64,000 nt of DNA from Amyelois transitella. Lineage: Eukaryota > Arthropoda > Insecta > Lepidoptera > Pyralidae. Under the pieces are notes generated by a model, which worked only from the letters and a program-made list of their open reading frames with translations, was not told the DNA's origin and searched no databases. The translations under genes were made by a program, and so were the position numbers. The stretch is from positions 4,546,001-4,610,000 of the forward strand of contig NC_083517.1 in NCBI RefSeq assembly GCF_032362555.1, given 5' to 3'. This document shows positions 1 to 11,262 of the stretch, in pieces (the first letter of the stretch is position 1; the number at the start of each line of letters is the position of its first letter).

Positions 1-267
1 GTGTTTAGGTAGCGCATGCTTATCAAAAAAGTAATCTAATGATAAATTCACTTTCCTTATTTTGTGGGATTCTATTAATGGAAATACCTTTGTGTTTAGT
101 TGAGTCATCAATTTATTTTTAAACTGATAAGTGACGCATGTTTGGAAATAACGTTAAGTAGTACAGAATTATCAGTTGATAAAGATAGCGTAACAGAATC
201 GATTGATATTTATAGTGAGCTTGATATTGTAGGCAAAAAACGAGTCAGTAGTTATTGAGAGCTAATA
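1..267. other. 5' flank of the arrestin-domain gene
   Basis: AT-rich sequence with no coding frame or recognised repeat. It should contain the promoter and 5' UTR of the arrestin-domain gene; no convincing TATA box or splice acceptor is visible. Confidence 0.3.
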
Positions 268-1335
268 ATGGGCATACACTGTCAAATAAATTTGTTCAAG
301 CCACCAGATGGCGCGTTCTCAACGGGAAGCACAGTGTCTGGTGTGATAAAATACGGTGTCGATGAAGTAACTGTTTTTGACAAGATTGTAGTCTCGTTAA
401 AAGGGCAAGGCGTTTTGATAGTTCACGATGAACACAGAAGAAGAGACAAACGTCATGAAACTTTCAGGCATACTGAAACTTATGTCGATATTGACAACAT
501 TACTAACAATGAAAAGAAATCATCCCACGAAATTGGTATGTACGAAACAAGATTTGATTTTAAACTTCCCGATAATATACCATCATCCTTGCATTACTAT
601 GGAAGAAATACGAGGTACAGAATAAAGTGTAATATAATATACTACATTAGGATTAAATTTGAAAGACCTGGGTTTTTACAATTTGCCAAAAGATTCAAAA
701 AAGAATTAACTGTGGTGTCAGCAATCAAGCCTACGTTATTGACCGAACCCGTGATATATGGAGAACAAAAGAAACTATTTCAATTATTTTCAAAAAGAAA
801 TAACGTCGTAAAAATCAAAGCTACTATTAGAAATTCAGTAATATCGCCTGGTGGTCAAATTGACCTCGAATACGAAGTGTCAAATGATACGAATCTGACA
901 ATAAATGGAGTAGAAACAAAATTAGTTGAAATATATACTTTTAAAACCTACGGTGGGAGAGAAATTAAAATGATCAATGATATTGATAGCACAGATTCAA
1001 AAACAGGTTCTATTAAAAGTGATGAGAAGCAAAACTTTGACCTCCTCATGAATGTGCCTTCTGACAAAACTTCATTGGGATTCTCTAATATTGTAGCCAG
1101 AAATTATTTCGTTCGAATTACAACAGAATTACCGTTTCCTCATATTAATGCTGTACTTGAAATACCCGTGGAAATTAGTGATGTTATTCAAGAAAATCAT
1201 GATCCTCTTCAAGGTACTGAGATTGGACAAGGACCTCCTGATTACAATGATCCCCCTCCATCTTACTGGGTAGTGATGGGTGAAGAATCGAAAGATGACG
1301 AATTTGAAAGTGAAAAGGAAATTGAAAAGTTATAG
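268..1335 (+). CDS. Arrestin domain-containing protein (alpha-arrestin/ARRDC type), intronless
   Basis: A single open frame of 355 codons from an ATG with A at -3 to a TAG stop encodes a complete alpha-arrestin. The N-terminal arrestin half (about residues 5-150, opening with a CQINLFKP strand) and the C-terminal half (about 175-310) are both present. The tail carries two adjacent PPxY motifs, PPDY and PPSY near residues 325-333, followed by an acidic end. In this family PPxY motifs recruit Nedd4-type HECT ubiquitin ligases, so the protein is probably a cytoplasmic or endosomal adaptor for receptor ubiquitination and trafficking (family knowledge, not shown here). Length matches the family's usual 330-450 residues. 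No intron interrupts it, which could mean a retrocopy or a naturally single-exon member. A polyadenylation hexamer follows the stop closely. Confidence 0.9.
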   Translation: MGIHCQINLFKPPDGAFSTGSTVSGVIKYGVDEVTVFDKIVVSLKGQGVLIVHDEHRRRDKRHETFRHTETYVDIDNITNNEKKSSHEIGMYETRFDFKLPDNIPSSLHYYGRNTRYRIKCNIIYYIRIKFERPGFLQFAKRFKKELTVVSAIKPTLLTEPVIYGEQKKLFQLFSKRNNVVKIKATIRNSVISPGGQIDLEYEVSNDTNLTINGVETKLVEIYTFKTYGGREIKMINDIDSTDSKTGSIKSDEKQNFDLLMNVPSDKTSLGFSNIVARNYFVRITTELPFPHINAVLEIPVEISDVIQENHDPLQGTEIGQGPPDYNDPPPSYWVVMGEESKDDEFESEKEIEKL

Positions 1336-1342
1336 TTTTTAA

Positions 1343-1348
1343 AATAAA
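1343..1348 (+). terminator. Candidate polyadenylation signal of the arrestin-domain gene
   Basis: A canonical AATAAA lies 8 bases after the stop codon. It is the first on the strand; use is inferred from position alone. Confidence 0.4.
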
Positions 1349-1644
1349 TAATAGATACTGGACAAAACTGTATAAAAACTGTGTAGTAGGCAACATTGAA
1401 ATTTAAATTATGAACAACAGTCAAGTGTTTATCAAAATAATCATTTTTTTATCAGTTAGTAACATCAAAATTAATTAATGCAGATACACATATTCCAATG
1501 TAGAGTGCATACATTGCAACGTTACTGACTTTCTCAGGCGCACAAACCTTTGTTAATCAAATATAAAATATTTTTGGAATTAGATTTCTCATTACAATTA
1601 CAATCTATTTTATTTGAATTACAGGGCTTTCCCTGTATTATTTT

Positions 1645-1757
1645 GTAGGTGGCGTTAAATTTGTTCGGGTAAAAGCTAGCAAGCATGGACTGCCATGCAA
1701 ATTTAGCGCCATCAACAAAAAAAAAAGGTTTGCCCGCGCGAATTTAGCGCTACCTAC
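1645..1757. mobile_element. Short fold-back MITE-like element
   Basis: The ends form an imperfect inverted repeat of about 29 bp (left GTAGGTGGCGTTAAATTTG, right ending GCGCTACCTAC). A third copy of the GGCGCTAAATTTG core sits in the middle next to a GCATGG/CCATGC hairpin. At 113 bp with no coding capacity, this looks like a non-autonomous DNA transposon. Target-site duplication is unclear. Confidence 0.55.
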
Positions 1758-3270
1758 ACACATACACTTACGACTTTGAATTATATTTACACGAAATTTA
1801 GTTCATTATTAGTTCAGTAGATAACGCGTGTGTTTTCCAAAAAAAAACAGACAAATAAACTTACTTTCTTATTTATTATATTAGTTAGGTTAAGGATAAG
1901 CTAAGATTACAGCGGGAACAAAGGAATTAGTTGAGGATGAAGATAACGGTGGAATTATCAAATTTATTCAAATTACCATAATTAAATGATTATTCCCTTT
2001 ATCTTTATCCTCTATCTTCTGCCAGGAGCTGTTGCTCCTATATATATATAAAGGCTGTTTATTGTTATAAACAAAAATAATTATACTACAATACAATTTA
2101 TTACCAATGATGTAACTTTTTATAATAATACTTGCGACCCGCTCCAGCTTCGCACGTCAACGTCACGCAAATCTGTGACTATTTATTTTATTTTAACAAC
2201 AATTATTACATTACAGAATGTCTTTATATACAACGTTCACAGCTTTTTATAATCACGCTGCCGCCGCGCCGCTTCGGTCGGCCAGTATCGCCGCAAGCGC
2301 TTGTTCCTGCAATTTTAAATCTGTTATATCTTCGAAAATATTAATTTAAATCTTGTGCTAAAGCTATTTAATTTGTTAAGGATTAATACTGTATTGGTTG
2401 AAATCGCTTCAAAATTTGCTATTATTTGTCGTAAAAAGTAAATGACAAAAAAAAATTTATTGTAGGATATCCGTGAGAGATAGACGAGAGAGATAGTTTT
2501 CTGTACACCTTTTCAATGTGTATAAAATAAATTGGTACATTAATTTGATAAATCTCGTATGGTTCAGCCTGCGTTTGGAATGTAAGCGGAAAAAAATATG
2601 ATAATTAACGACATCACATTAGAAACCTCAAAAATAACGGTATTTCTCCACTATTTAATGGATGTTATTATACATATAAACCTTCCTCTTGAATCACTCT
2701 ATCTATTGAAAAAAATGCATCAAAAGCCAGTGCATAGTTATAAAGATTTAAGCTTACAAAGAGACATAGGGACAGATAAAGCGACTTAGTTTTATACTAT
2801 GTAGTGATATCATTAAATAATCATAATGCCAGAAAAGTAGAATAGGACTATTTCATCTGTTTCTGCAGATGTCTCAATAGACAACGCCTTTTTCTCGGAA
2901 GGGAATATTACTAATTAATAAATAAATATGCACACACGCCGCTTTCTAATTCATGACCCTGCATACTTTTGCCTCAACTGTATTCATCACTCATTTTTGT
3001 ATGTAAACTATTTTATGTAAGTGTATTACGACGTCGGGTCTTCTCATACTCCCTTTGGGGAGTTGGAGCTGTTTGGTCAGGGCTTTTGACCCTCTACAAT
3101 GGCGTCTCTTGCGCTCTGAGTTTCTTGGTCTCAGAGCAGTACGCGTACCACGCTAGGGCCGCGTACGTTAGGTAAGATCTGACATATGTTTCGTAGATCC
3201 CGAGCTTCACTTACGTTACCTTTTATTCATATTTATATTACATTTATCACACCACCCATATATCCATCTC
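1758..3270. other. Intergenic region without a gene
   Basis: Mostly AT-rich, with a (TA)n tract near 2040. GC-richer scraps at 2135-2310 and 3030-3180 look like decayed transposon pieces because their reading frames resemble no known protein. No gene is supported. Confidence 0.4.
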
Positions 3271-3274
3271 AGTT

Positions 3275-3365
3275 TGGTCTAAAAGTTCGACTGGCAGAGA
3301 ATGCCGTGTGGCATTAATTCAACCTGTTGTGCATATTACGTGCATGAAGTTTAAATAAATAAATA
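3275..3365 (+). mobile_element. 3' end of a non-LTR retrotransposon (RTE-like)
   Basis: A short stretch ending in a (TAAA)n-type tail resembles the 3' termini of RTE-type LINEs common in Lepidoptera, with the GGCAGAGAATGCC and GTTTAAATAAATAAAT segments. Only the 3' end is present, as expected of a 5'-truncated insertion. Family name is from memory. Confidence 0.4.
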
Positions 3366-3518
3366 CATCACTCTTATTGTGCAAGTTCGTCAGTGTTCGG
3401 TAGTCTGCACCTGAAATTTCATCAGGAATATGTTGTTGTTATAGCAAGCTAGCTAAATTTGCTTATAGCAACAGCAATACGACTAAAATTACTGTATCAA
3501 ATAATACAGAACAGACTT

Positions 3519-3650
3519 AGGGAAATGCTAATAAACTTGGGATTATTCTTTTAGGCGATGGGCTGTTAGCAACCTATTTGAATCTTAATTCCATCATAAG
3601 CCATACATCTAAACGTGGCCTTTCAGTCTTTTCAAGTCTGTTAGCTCTGT
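3519..3650 (-). repeat. CATA-family interspersed repeat, minus copy (left arm of inverted pair)
   Basis: This copy carries the TTGGGATT, GGCGATGGGC and GTCTTTTCAAG blocks of the family in minus orientation. It is joined through the (CATA)n tract to a plus-oriented copy immediately to the right. Confidence 0.75.
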
Positions 3651-3917
3651 TTACATACATACATACATATGATCACGTCTATATCCCTAGCGGGGTAGAC
3701 AGAGCCACCAGTCTTGAAAAGACTGTTAGGCCACGCTCAGCTGTTTGGCTTAGTGATAGAATTGAGATTCAAATAGTGACAGGTTGCTAGCCCATCGCCT
3801 AAAAGAGGAATCCCAAGTTTATAAGCCTATCCCTTAGTCGCCTTTTACGACATCCGTGGGAAAGAGATGGAGTGGTCCTATTCTTTTTTGTAATGGTGCC
3901 GGGAACCACACGGCACT
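3651..3917 (+). repeat. CATA-family interspersed repeat, full-length plus copy
   Basis: It starts with (CATA)n and runs through GGGGTAGACAGAGCC, GCTAGCCCATCGCCTAAAA and CTTTTACGACATCC to GCCGGGAACCACACGGC. This roughly 260-bp non-coding unit recurs throughout the window in both orientations. The family is widespread in Lepidoptera (recalled); it is SINE-like in size, but no RNA polymerase III boxes are obvious. Confidence 0.8.
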
Positions 3918-4057
3918 CTAGCTCTGTTTATCCCGCAAGAAATATAGATGTGATTATATATGTATGTTTATTATAAAATCCACCTCAAGACAAAATGTTG
4001 TCACGCAGGCATGCGAACTTTAAAATCATTGCGAAATCTTACACACCAATATAAAAA

Positions 4058-4262
4058 AGGATAGGACGCCTCCATCTCTTTCCTTTGGATGTCATTAAAG
4101 GCGACTAAGAGATAGGCTTAAAAACTTGGGATTCTTCTTTTAGGCGATGGGCTGGCATACTATCACTATTTGATCTCAATTCTATCATTAAGCCTAAATT
4201 AGCTGAACGTGGCCTATCAGTATTCAAGACTGTTCTGTCAACCCCTTTAGGGATTTAGAGCG
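4058..4262 (-). repeat. CATA-family interspersed repeat, decayed minus copy
   Basis: Recognisable by CTCCATCTCTTTCC, TTGGGATTC and GGCGATGGGCT in the family order, with several mismatches and no (CATA)n end. Confidence 0.7.
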
Positions 4263-5825
4263 GATTATATGAATGAATGAATGTGAGCAACCTTATAATA
4301 CCATTGAAAATACCTTACAGTAAAGTAAACCAATGAAATTTCTGATTAATGATATCCCCATGATCCCGGAAATAAGCTCTCTAATTGAGTTTTATTAAAT
4401 TTTGCCTTCGCCTTGCTTAATTTATTATCTTCCTTTTTTATTTCAATAGCTGCCCTTTTGTCTTTCCTTTGACAGTGCACCTTCATTGCAAAGGTGACAG
4501 AAAAAGTCTCTCGGAAACTAAACAGAGAACTATGAATAATAATGCCTTTAAACTTTTAGAATTGTGTTGTTTCACTAAAGCAATGAACGCGTTATACTCG
4601 TACATCGGGATAGTCCAAGTTTTAATAGGAACTAAATGGAAGCATAGATGATCCACAAAGTCCGCCTTTCTAAATAAAATTGAACTCACTGATAATGGTC
4701 TATTTCTATAAAATAATTAAAAGCCGTGCTGTGAGAAAGGTACTGATATCAGACTGTATTTAATAAGAAATTGGATGAAATGAATCCACACTATATTCAA
4801 TAAAGAGAAAAGATTTGTATTTTTATAAGTTAATAAAAGGTTTGTTATGAATAAACTAAAAAACTACAGGACTTATTTACCCGAAATTTGGCACATATAT
4901 AAAAGATAGAAAAGATGTTCGGGATAACATAAACAATTTTAAACAAGGTTACAAACATTTAAACAAACTTACTTTCGCATTTATAATGTTTTAGTTATGG
5001 TCATAAAAATATAAATTAATAAGAACTACAAGAAAAATGTGGAATTGCTGAACGGATTCGTTTCGTTTTTCGTTTTCGTAATTATAAGTTAACTGCTAGA
5101 CAAAGCTATCTTGCGAAGTTAGCGAAACAATAGACATGTTATCTTGACAGCGTAACGGGGTCTTTGCTTTATCTCAGTAATCGTTATAATGAGTTTGGAC
5201 TGTAACCTGCTTAAAGTAAAATAAAAGCAACCTTAAGTATTTACTTGGAATAAGAAGGTAGCTGTGTCCACTATCTTGTCCAACCATGGGACAACTCAGT
5301 GGGACCAGTGGGATAGACCGTTTTTTTTCTTATTATTATTTCAAGAGAAAGTGTAGCTTTATTTGTTTAACAAGTTTATTATTTATATATTTTTATTTCG
5401 GCGATAGGCTGGTTAGAATGTCTAAATCTCAATATCACTAAGTATTCATCTCAAGGAGGTCTTCGAAGCTTGTGACTATTGGCTCTGTCTACGCAGTAAG
5501 GAGTAAGGACATGACGTTTGTGTGCTATTGAACTCTTTGTTAAAAATATAGTATGACTTTTTTGTGGAGAACTTTTTTTAAGTACAGTATCTCAAAAATT
5601 GGCAAATATGTCTTGGATAAATATCAGTTATCGGTCAATATATCTAGGACTTTCTTTTTAAGAGATGTGAAATGTTTACTTTGTTGTTCAAATCCATCCC
5701 CTTGAGGGCTGTCTCGTAAAGCGAAAGAAGATATATACAGAATCGGATGTCAGAGATTACTTAGCAAGAGGATAAGAGACGATTTTCATTAGATCGGGCT
5801 GTGTACGTGTGGCGCGGACGGGGCA
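4263..5825. other. Intergenic region without a gene
   Basis: AT-rich and non-coding. A weak CATA-family scrap is near 5400-5500. No open frame here has conserved features. Confidence 0.35.
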
Positions 5826-5998
5826 CGGATAATATACATACATAAATCACGCCTCTTACCGAAGGGGTAGGCAGATACTACATCTAACCACTTGCCAGCT
5901 TACTTTTTCTCTTCATTCACCTTCATAACTTTACAACAAGGTCTACGGTTTCGGCTACTCTTGTCCATTTGACGTCTCCGATTGATCAAGGTATGTTA
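5826..5998 (-). mobile_element. LINE 3' fragment of the 'RRTYLDQI' type
   Basis: On the minus strand this resembles the last 60-70 codons and (TATG)n tail of a non-LTR retrotransposon copy that is better preserved near 61018-61275. It is decayed, with no intact frame. Confidence 0.5.
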
Positions 5999-6687
5999 TT
6001 TATTTTACTTTCCTTCCGCCCTTTCTTACGCCAATATTAAAAAAATGGAACCAATAGAGAGAGAAGATAATACTTATATGCCTTTGCAGGGTCTGTAATA
6101 GACCCCCGGCTAGCACGATGACATTCGTTTGCACCAGAGGTTTTGAACTGCTCACATTACACATTTCCCCCTATTCTAACAATGTGTATGTATTTTTTCG
6201 TGCAGCATGAACTGTCTCCGATCCGTTAAAATGTGTATCAACCTTAAGATGTTTCGACCCGAATACAAGATTAATGCAACGTACATAAATGTACAAAATC
6301 GGAGGAAAAAGATTATCCACCTCGTGAAATATCCATTGAAATTAATTCCTTAACTAATAAGATTTCAATATTTTGTCATTTTCAATGAACCAATTTCAAC
6401 CGTATGGACAAATTTTAAGACTGAATTTGCAATATAACTGCCATCAAAAGGAGTGCCAACCTACAAAGGCTTAGATAACTCACTTGATTTTACACTCGAG
6501 TTAAGTCGAGTTCATATTGATTGGACCAATTTTACAGTACACAGGATTTTGTGTGCTTGTTTATTCAAGAGTAAGTGTTTTGATAAAATAATGAACGTTA
6601 ATATTTGCCGTAAATTTAGAATCTCAAGTCCCATCATTATATCATAAAGCCTTCTGTTGGTATAAAGCCTTTGTCTTCGTGGAGGAT

Positions 6688-7548
6688 AAATAATAATAAT
6701 AATAATACTTTATTTCAGACACAAGATCCATAAAATATGATAATTACAAAGATTAAATGAAACAAATTATTATTGCAACATTAATTGTTACATTAATAAC
6801 TGACAATAAAAGAGTCAGACAGTTATAGTAAAACAAAAAATAAAACAAAATAATAATAACATATTTGTCAGGCAGAAACATTAACTGGCAGCTATAGATA
6901 GCCAATGTCGGTAAGTGTCGGTGGATACCAGTCCCTCTGCCAGTCCTCTCAAAATGCAGTTATTGCTGGTCGTCATTCTGGACATAAAGCCAGCAATACG
7001 ATGACGGTGGATAGCATTGAATGAATTTACCCGAGCTTCGGCAAACATCCCGGAAGCGCTACACCAAGGTTTAAAGCCCATCAGGTGTCTAAAGATGTTA
7101 TTATACGCTACTCTTAAACCGTCATAAGCTTTTTGCGTGTAGTTTGTCCACAGCTGACAAGTATAAAAGGACTGGCAGAAAGATCTGAACAGAGTTATTT
7201 TTACGTTGTACGACGCTTTGAAAAATTTTCTAGCGATCATGTTGCCAACGACGCAAAGAGATCTACGCTGTCGTTCTATGTCTTCATCGTCCTTTAAAGA
7301 CGACGAGAGTACATGGCCAAGGTACCTAAACGATTTAGTAATTTTCACAGGCTGCCCATTCAAAGTCAGGGCAGGAACTGAATCGGGCCCCTTACCCGAT
7401 CTAAACACCAGCATCTCTGTTTTTTTGACATTATATCTGAGATTATGACTTTTAGCATAGTCTTCACATATGTGTATTAGCTTTTGCAGGCCCTTAATTG
7501 AGGGGCTGAGCAACACCATGTCGTCTGCGTAACTCAAATTGTTGACAT
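6688..7548 (-). mobile_element. 5'-truncated LINE (reverse transcriptase C-terminus), YADD-containing
   Basis: The minus-strand frame at 7537-6881 encodes 218 residues starting at the reverse transcriptase catalytic box (SYADDMVLL). It continues through the thumb region (YNVKKTEMLVF, SFRYLGHVLSS) to the conserved C-terminal tail of Jockey/CR1-like LINEs. The left end is a (TAA)n tract, the usual 3' tail of such elements read on the minus strand. The right end is an abrupt truncation upstream of YADD, typical of incomplete target-primed reverse transcription. The remaining frame is intact, so insertion is fairly recent, but the copy cannot be autonomous. Confidence 0.8.
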
Positions 7549-7829
7549 AAAGATGTGATTATATGTAAGTATGTGTAGTAAAAACTAAATCCTCAATGAA
7601 CCGCTATTAAATATATATTATAATAAAAAGTACAAATAAGGTTTGCACTCCATCCTTGTTACGAAACTATTGTCATTTGGGAACCAAGCCTTAAGAATGG
7701 CTAGTTATGTATTAGCGAACATAAAAAACTTTTTTAATATGCCAATATTTTGGGGAATATTCACTTCTAAAACAGTAAAATGTCTGCCCTCACGAGTCAT
7801 GGGATAATTTCAATGTTCCAAAGATTCAG

Positions 7830-8092
7830 TACATACATACATACATATCGTCACGTCTATATCCCTTGCGGGGTAGACAGAGCCAACAGTCTTGAAAAGA
7901 CTGAATGGCCACGTTCAGCTATTTGGCTTAATGATAGAATTGAGATTCAAATAGCGACAGGTTGCTAGCCCATCGCCTAAAAAAGAATCCTAAGTTTGTA
8001 AGCCTATCCCTTAGTCGCCTTTTACGACATCCATGGGATAGAGATGGAGTGGTCCTATTCCTTTTTTGTATTTGTGCCGGGAACCACACGGT
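7830..8092 (+). repeat. CATA-family interspersed repeat, full-length plus copy
   Basis: Starts with (CATA)n and ends at GCCGGGAACCACACGG. It is very close in sequence to the copy at 3651-3917. Confidence 0.8.
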
Positions 8093-8097
8093 ACGTA

Positions 8098-8357
8098 TTA
8101 CTATAAATATAAATAAAATATAAATATATATGGGACAAATTACACTGATTGAGTTAGCCTCGAAGTAAGTTCGAAACTTGTGTTACGAGATACTAACTCA
8201 AAGATACTATATTTTATAATAAATACTTATATAGATAAACATCCAAGACCCAGGACAATCAGAAAAAGTTCTTTTCTCATCATGCCTTGACCGGGATTCG
8301 AACCCGGGACCTCCGGTGTCACAGACAAGCGTACTACCGCTGAGCCACAGAGGCCGT
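8098..8357 (-). mobile_element. tRNA-derived SINE, nearly complete
   Basis: Read on the minus strand, positions 8356-8284 form a tRNA-like head with an A-box-like TGGCTCAGCGG (8348-8338) and a B-box GGTTCGAATCC (8304-8294). An unrelated body with TCTATATAAGTATTTATTAT and TAACACAAG follows, then an AT-rich TATAAATA tail. A second copy at 25872-26089 has the same structure, so this is a dispersed SINE and not a functional tRNA gene. The gene-proximal AT tail marks the 3' end at the left. Confidence 0.85.
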
Positions 8358-10837
8358 AAACTTTTATTACTTATTAGTAAGCTTAGTCAGTTAATCCTTG
8401 TCCAAAGCTGAGTCGCTAGTTTAAGATAAATCGTAAACCAATATTTAGCCGTAATCTGGAACACGATTCAACCCGCCGCCATCACGTTTAAAGATCATTA
8501 TGCTTGTCAGATAGCAGTTGATCCTTGCTATACCTTAATATAACTAGCTTTAAACCCCGGCTTTGCTCCCACGCATTTTCATTTATCTTAGATCCCACGA
8601 GAACAGTAAGTTCTATTTTCATTATAGGTAGGTACGCTCTTGGTAGCTATGTGGCCGCGTCCAACAAACGTTTATTTTTAAGATAAATAAATTAATAAAA
8701 CCTTAACACTTGGATTAGAAAAAAATAATTAGGTAAGTTCCCAATGCGCTAGTTTCTTATATCTCGTAAAAAATGTGCTTTGCCCTTCCCACAAAATCTT
8801 TCGCATATCGTGATTTTTAAACATAGTTAACGTTCACTCGTCCCTGATTTATTACTATGTATGATGACATTAGGAAATGATTTGTTAGACAATATTACAT
8901 ATTACCTACTGCTCTAGCTCTTATATAACATAAAATCTACCTACGTACCTTTATCGAATAACCTCTCCCATATAAACTATTCAAACTTGACGTGAAGTTT
9001 CCCAAAGGTATCTACTATTTTAGAATTAGACTTGAACCTCTAATTATAACTCGGTTACAGACATTCGTGTTGTATTCAAGAATGGAAAGACTCAGATTCA
9101 TTGAATCTTCGTAGCTTTTATTCTCAGACTTATTGACTTGAATGTGAAATTAAGTATGTTTATTTAATTTTCTACGAGCAATAACCGATATACTGTCCAA
9201 GTTTTTATAAAACATTCAATGCTAACTGGTTAAATGTTTATAACATATTTTCATCGAATATACCTACTCCCATCAATTTTTCCACGAGAATTTTTGCCTA
9301 AGAGAGAATTTACAAGAAATAACTTTAGTGAAAATGGAAAATAAATTGAATAACGAGATATCAATAACTTGTGCCAAGCCATGAAATACGGGGATATATA
9401 CGCATAAAAATCAAATTCATTAAAATATACTTACGAAGGGAATTTATTACTGACATTTACGTATATAACACTTTTGCGTTACTAAATGATGAGCGATTGA
9501 CGTACCAAGTTTTAAAATAACTTGCAGTAGGAAAACAAATATTAAGATTATTTAGCATATTACTCGGGTGGAGCTGCGGGTGTAATCTAAGTGTTATAAA
9601 ACCCTTTAAGTAAGCCTGCGTTATATTAAACCTAGCGCCGATAAAAACTAATGTAATCCGAATTCTTAATGCATAGGCCGATATCTTGAAATTGGATCTT
9701 GTAAATATCCTCATAGGCTGTTATCCCCTGGGTCAAACTAACATTAAGGGTTCTGCTGGGTGAAGAAGTAATAATATATGTCGATAAGATTATGCGACTA
9801 CGCTATCTTTATTACATTACAAAAATGCTGAACGACGTTACATTATTAGTGAGTGAAACTAATAGTCGAATTAAGTCAGATTATCAGTTAAAAAAAAATC
9901 GAAATTTACATTAATTTCCTCAATATTTTGCTGCCAAGCAAGTTATCGTTTATTTAATTTTATAATGATATTTGTTTTTAAATATTCCAAAAATTCGATA
10001 AATATAGTACAGAAGCCTCCAAACATGACTTTCGCAGATCGAACAGGGTTTTCGTTGCATGTATAGTGTGAAACTATTGAAACCGACTTTATATAATAAT
10101 CTATTTTCAATTTTAATTATGACTGTGTGATGTGTACTGTGAGGTAAAGTTCTTAAAGCTTCTTAAAAAAGGCGACTTTCTCCGCTTTGTATCTTCTCTT
10201 TTATCTATCAAAATATATAATGATCAATGATTTTCACAAATATCTTTACAATTATTTTTGAAATAAATGCATTTATCGGAATCTGCCTGTTTATAAATTG
10301 TACCAATTAAGTATATTGTCGTTCTCAGTGTTCACTCATTCACTTTCTTTGTGGATATATTCGACAAACTTCAAAGAAAGTACACATAACTAACCGTATA
10401 CCTTCATTCTATACTCAATTTCATATTAAAATGCAATTTATTTCGTTACCCAAAAAAGATACACCCTGAGGTAAAACATTATTATCGCATTTAATTTTCT
10501 TCAGGAGATTAACAGCTTTGATATTTTTATTTTATTCTAAACGGAATACTGAAATGCCAATAAGAAATTTTCATATGTTGACATTTTAGTGTATATGACA
10601 GGGAAAAATAGCTCGAACTTTGCGAAATGGGCGTTATGTGTGTAAGTAAAACACTTTACTGCACCAAAAGGAAAACAGTACAAAATACAACATTATGGCA
10701 AAGTAGCTGTTGCCCCCGAATTCTTTAACTTATAATGAAAATCTGTTAAGTTTTTGCATGAAATAGTAACAAACACACACACATGCCTAAAAACTATCGC
10801 ATTTATATGACATGCTGCTGATTTTACAATTATAAAG

Positions 10838-10918
10838 TGGCCGTGTGGTTACCGAAATAAATAGAAAATAGGACCACTCCATCTCTTTCCCATGGATGTC
10901 GCAAAAGGCGACTTAAGC
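10838..10918 (-). repeat. CATA-family repeat, 5' fragment
   Basis: Carries GGCCGTGTGGTTACCG and the CCACTCCATCTCTTTCCCAT block, then breaks off after GGCGACTTAAG. Confidence 0.7.
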
Positions 10919-11080
10919 TTTTAATTTTATAGCTATTAAATTATTTATGTTATAATTCATAAACTGTCCGTAGGGCTACCACAAAGTAGTAAAATATTAG
11001 TCATCCTTCTGATGGTAGTCCTATTCGCGTCCTTTTTCTGGAGAGGAGCCCGCTTAAGTCAGGTTTTTAGATCATATTGC

Positions 11081-11124
11081 AGTGTTCTCATTGCAATATA
11101 TTTATATATTGCAATGAGAACACT
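11081..11124. repeat. Perfect hairpin palindrome, 20-bp arms
   Basis: Left arm 11081-11100 (AGTGTTCTCATTGCAATATA) is exactly complementary to 11105-11124, with a 4-nt TTTA loop. Not part of a recognised element. Confidence 0.9.
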
Positions 11125-11154
11125 TTTAATTAGATAACAATTACCTCAAATCGA

Positions 11155-11262
11155 CGAAGTGTTGCATGAAAAGATTTATGGACGTCGATAAAGCTGTAGA
11201 AGTATTCAGGGATCTTGGCGAGTGGAAAGATGTAGTCATTACATACTCTTCAGGAAAATAGG
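11155..11262 (+). mobile_element. Decayed LINE 3' fragment of the 'RRTYLDQI' type
   Basis: A decayed plus-strand match to the region encoding CMKRVMNVDEAKEICRDRGK in the copy at 61018-61275. Stop codons are present. Confidence 0.45.

Noticed and set aside
2969-3175. 68-codon hydrophobic frame
   Set aside because: Located in a GC-rich repeat-like scrap; no signal or family evidence for a real protein.
8284-8356. Possible tRNA gene on the minus strand
   Set aside because: A and B boxes are present, but the same tRNA-like head with the same non-tRNA body recurs at 25872-26089, so it is the head of a SINE.
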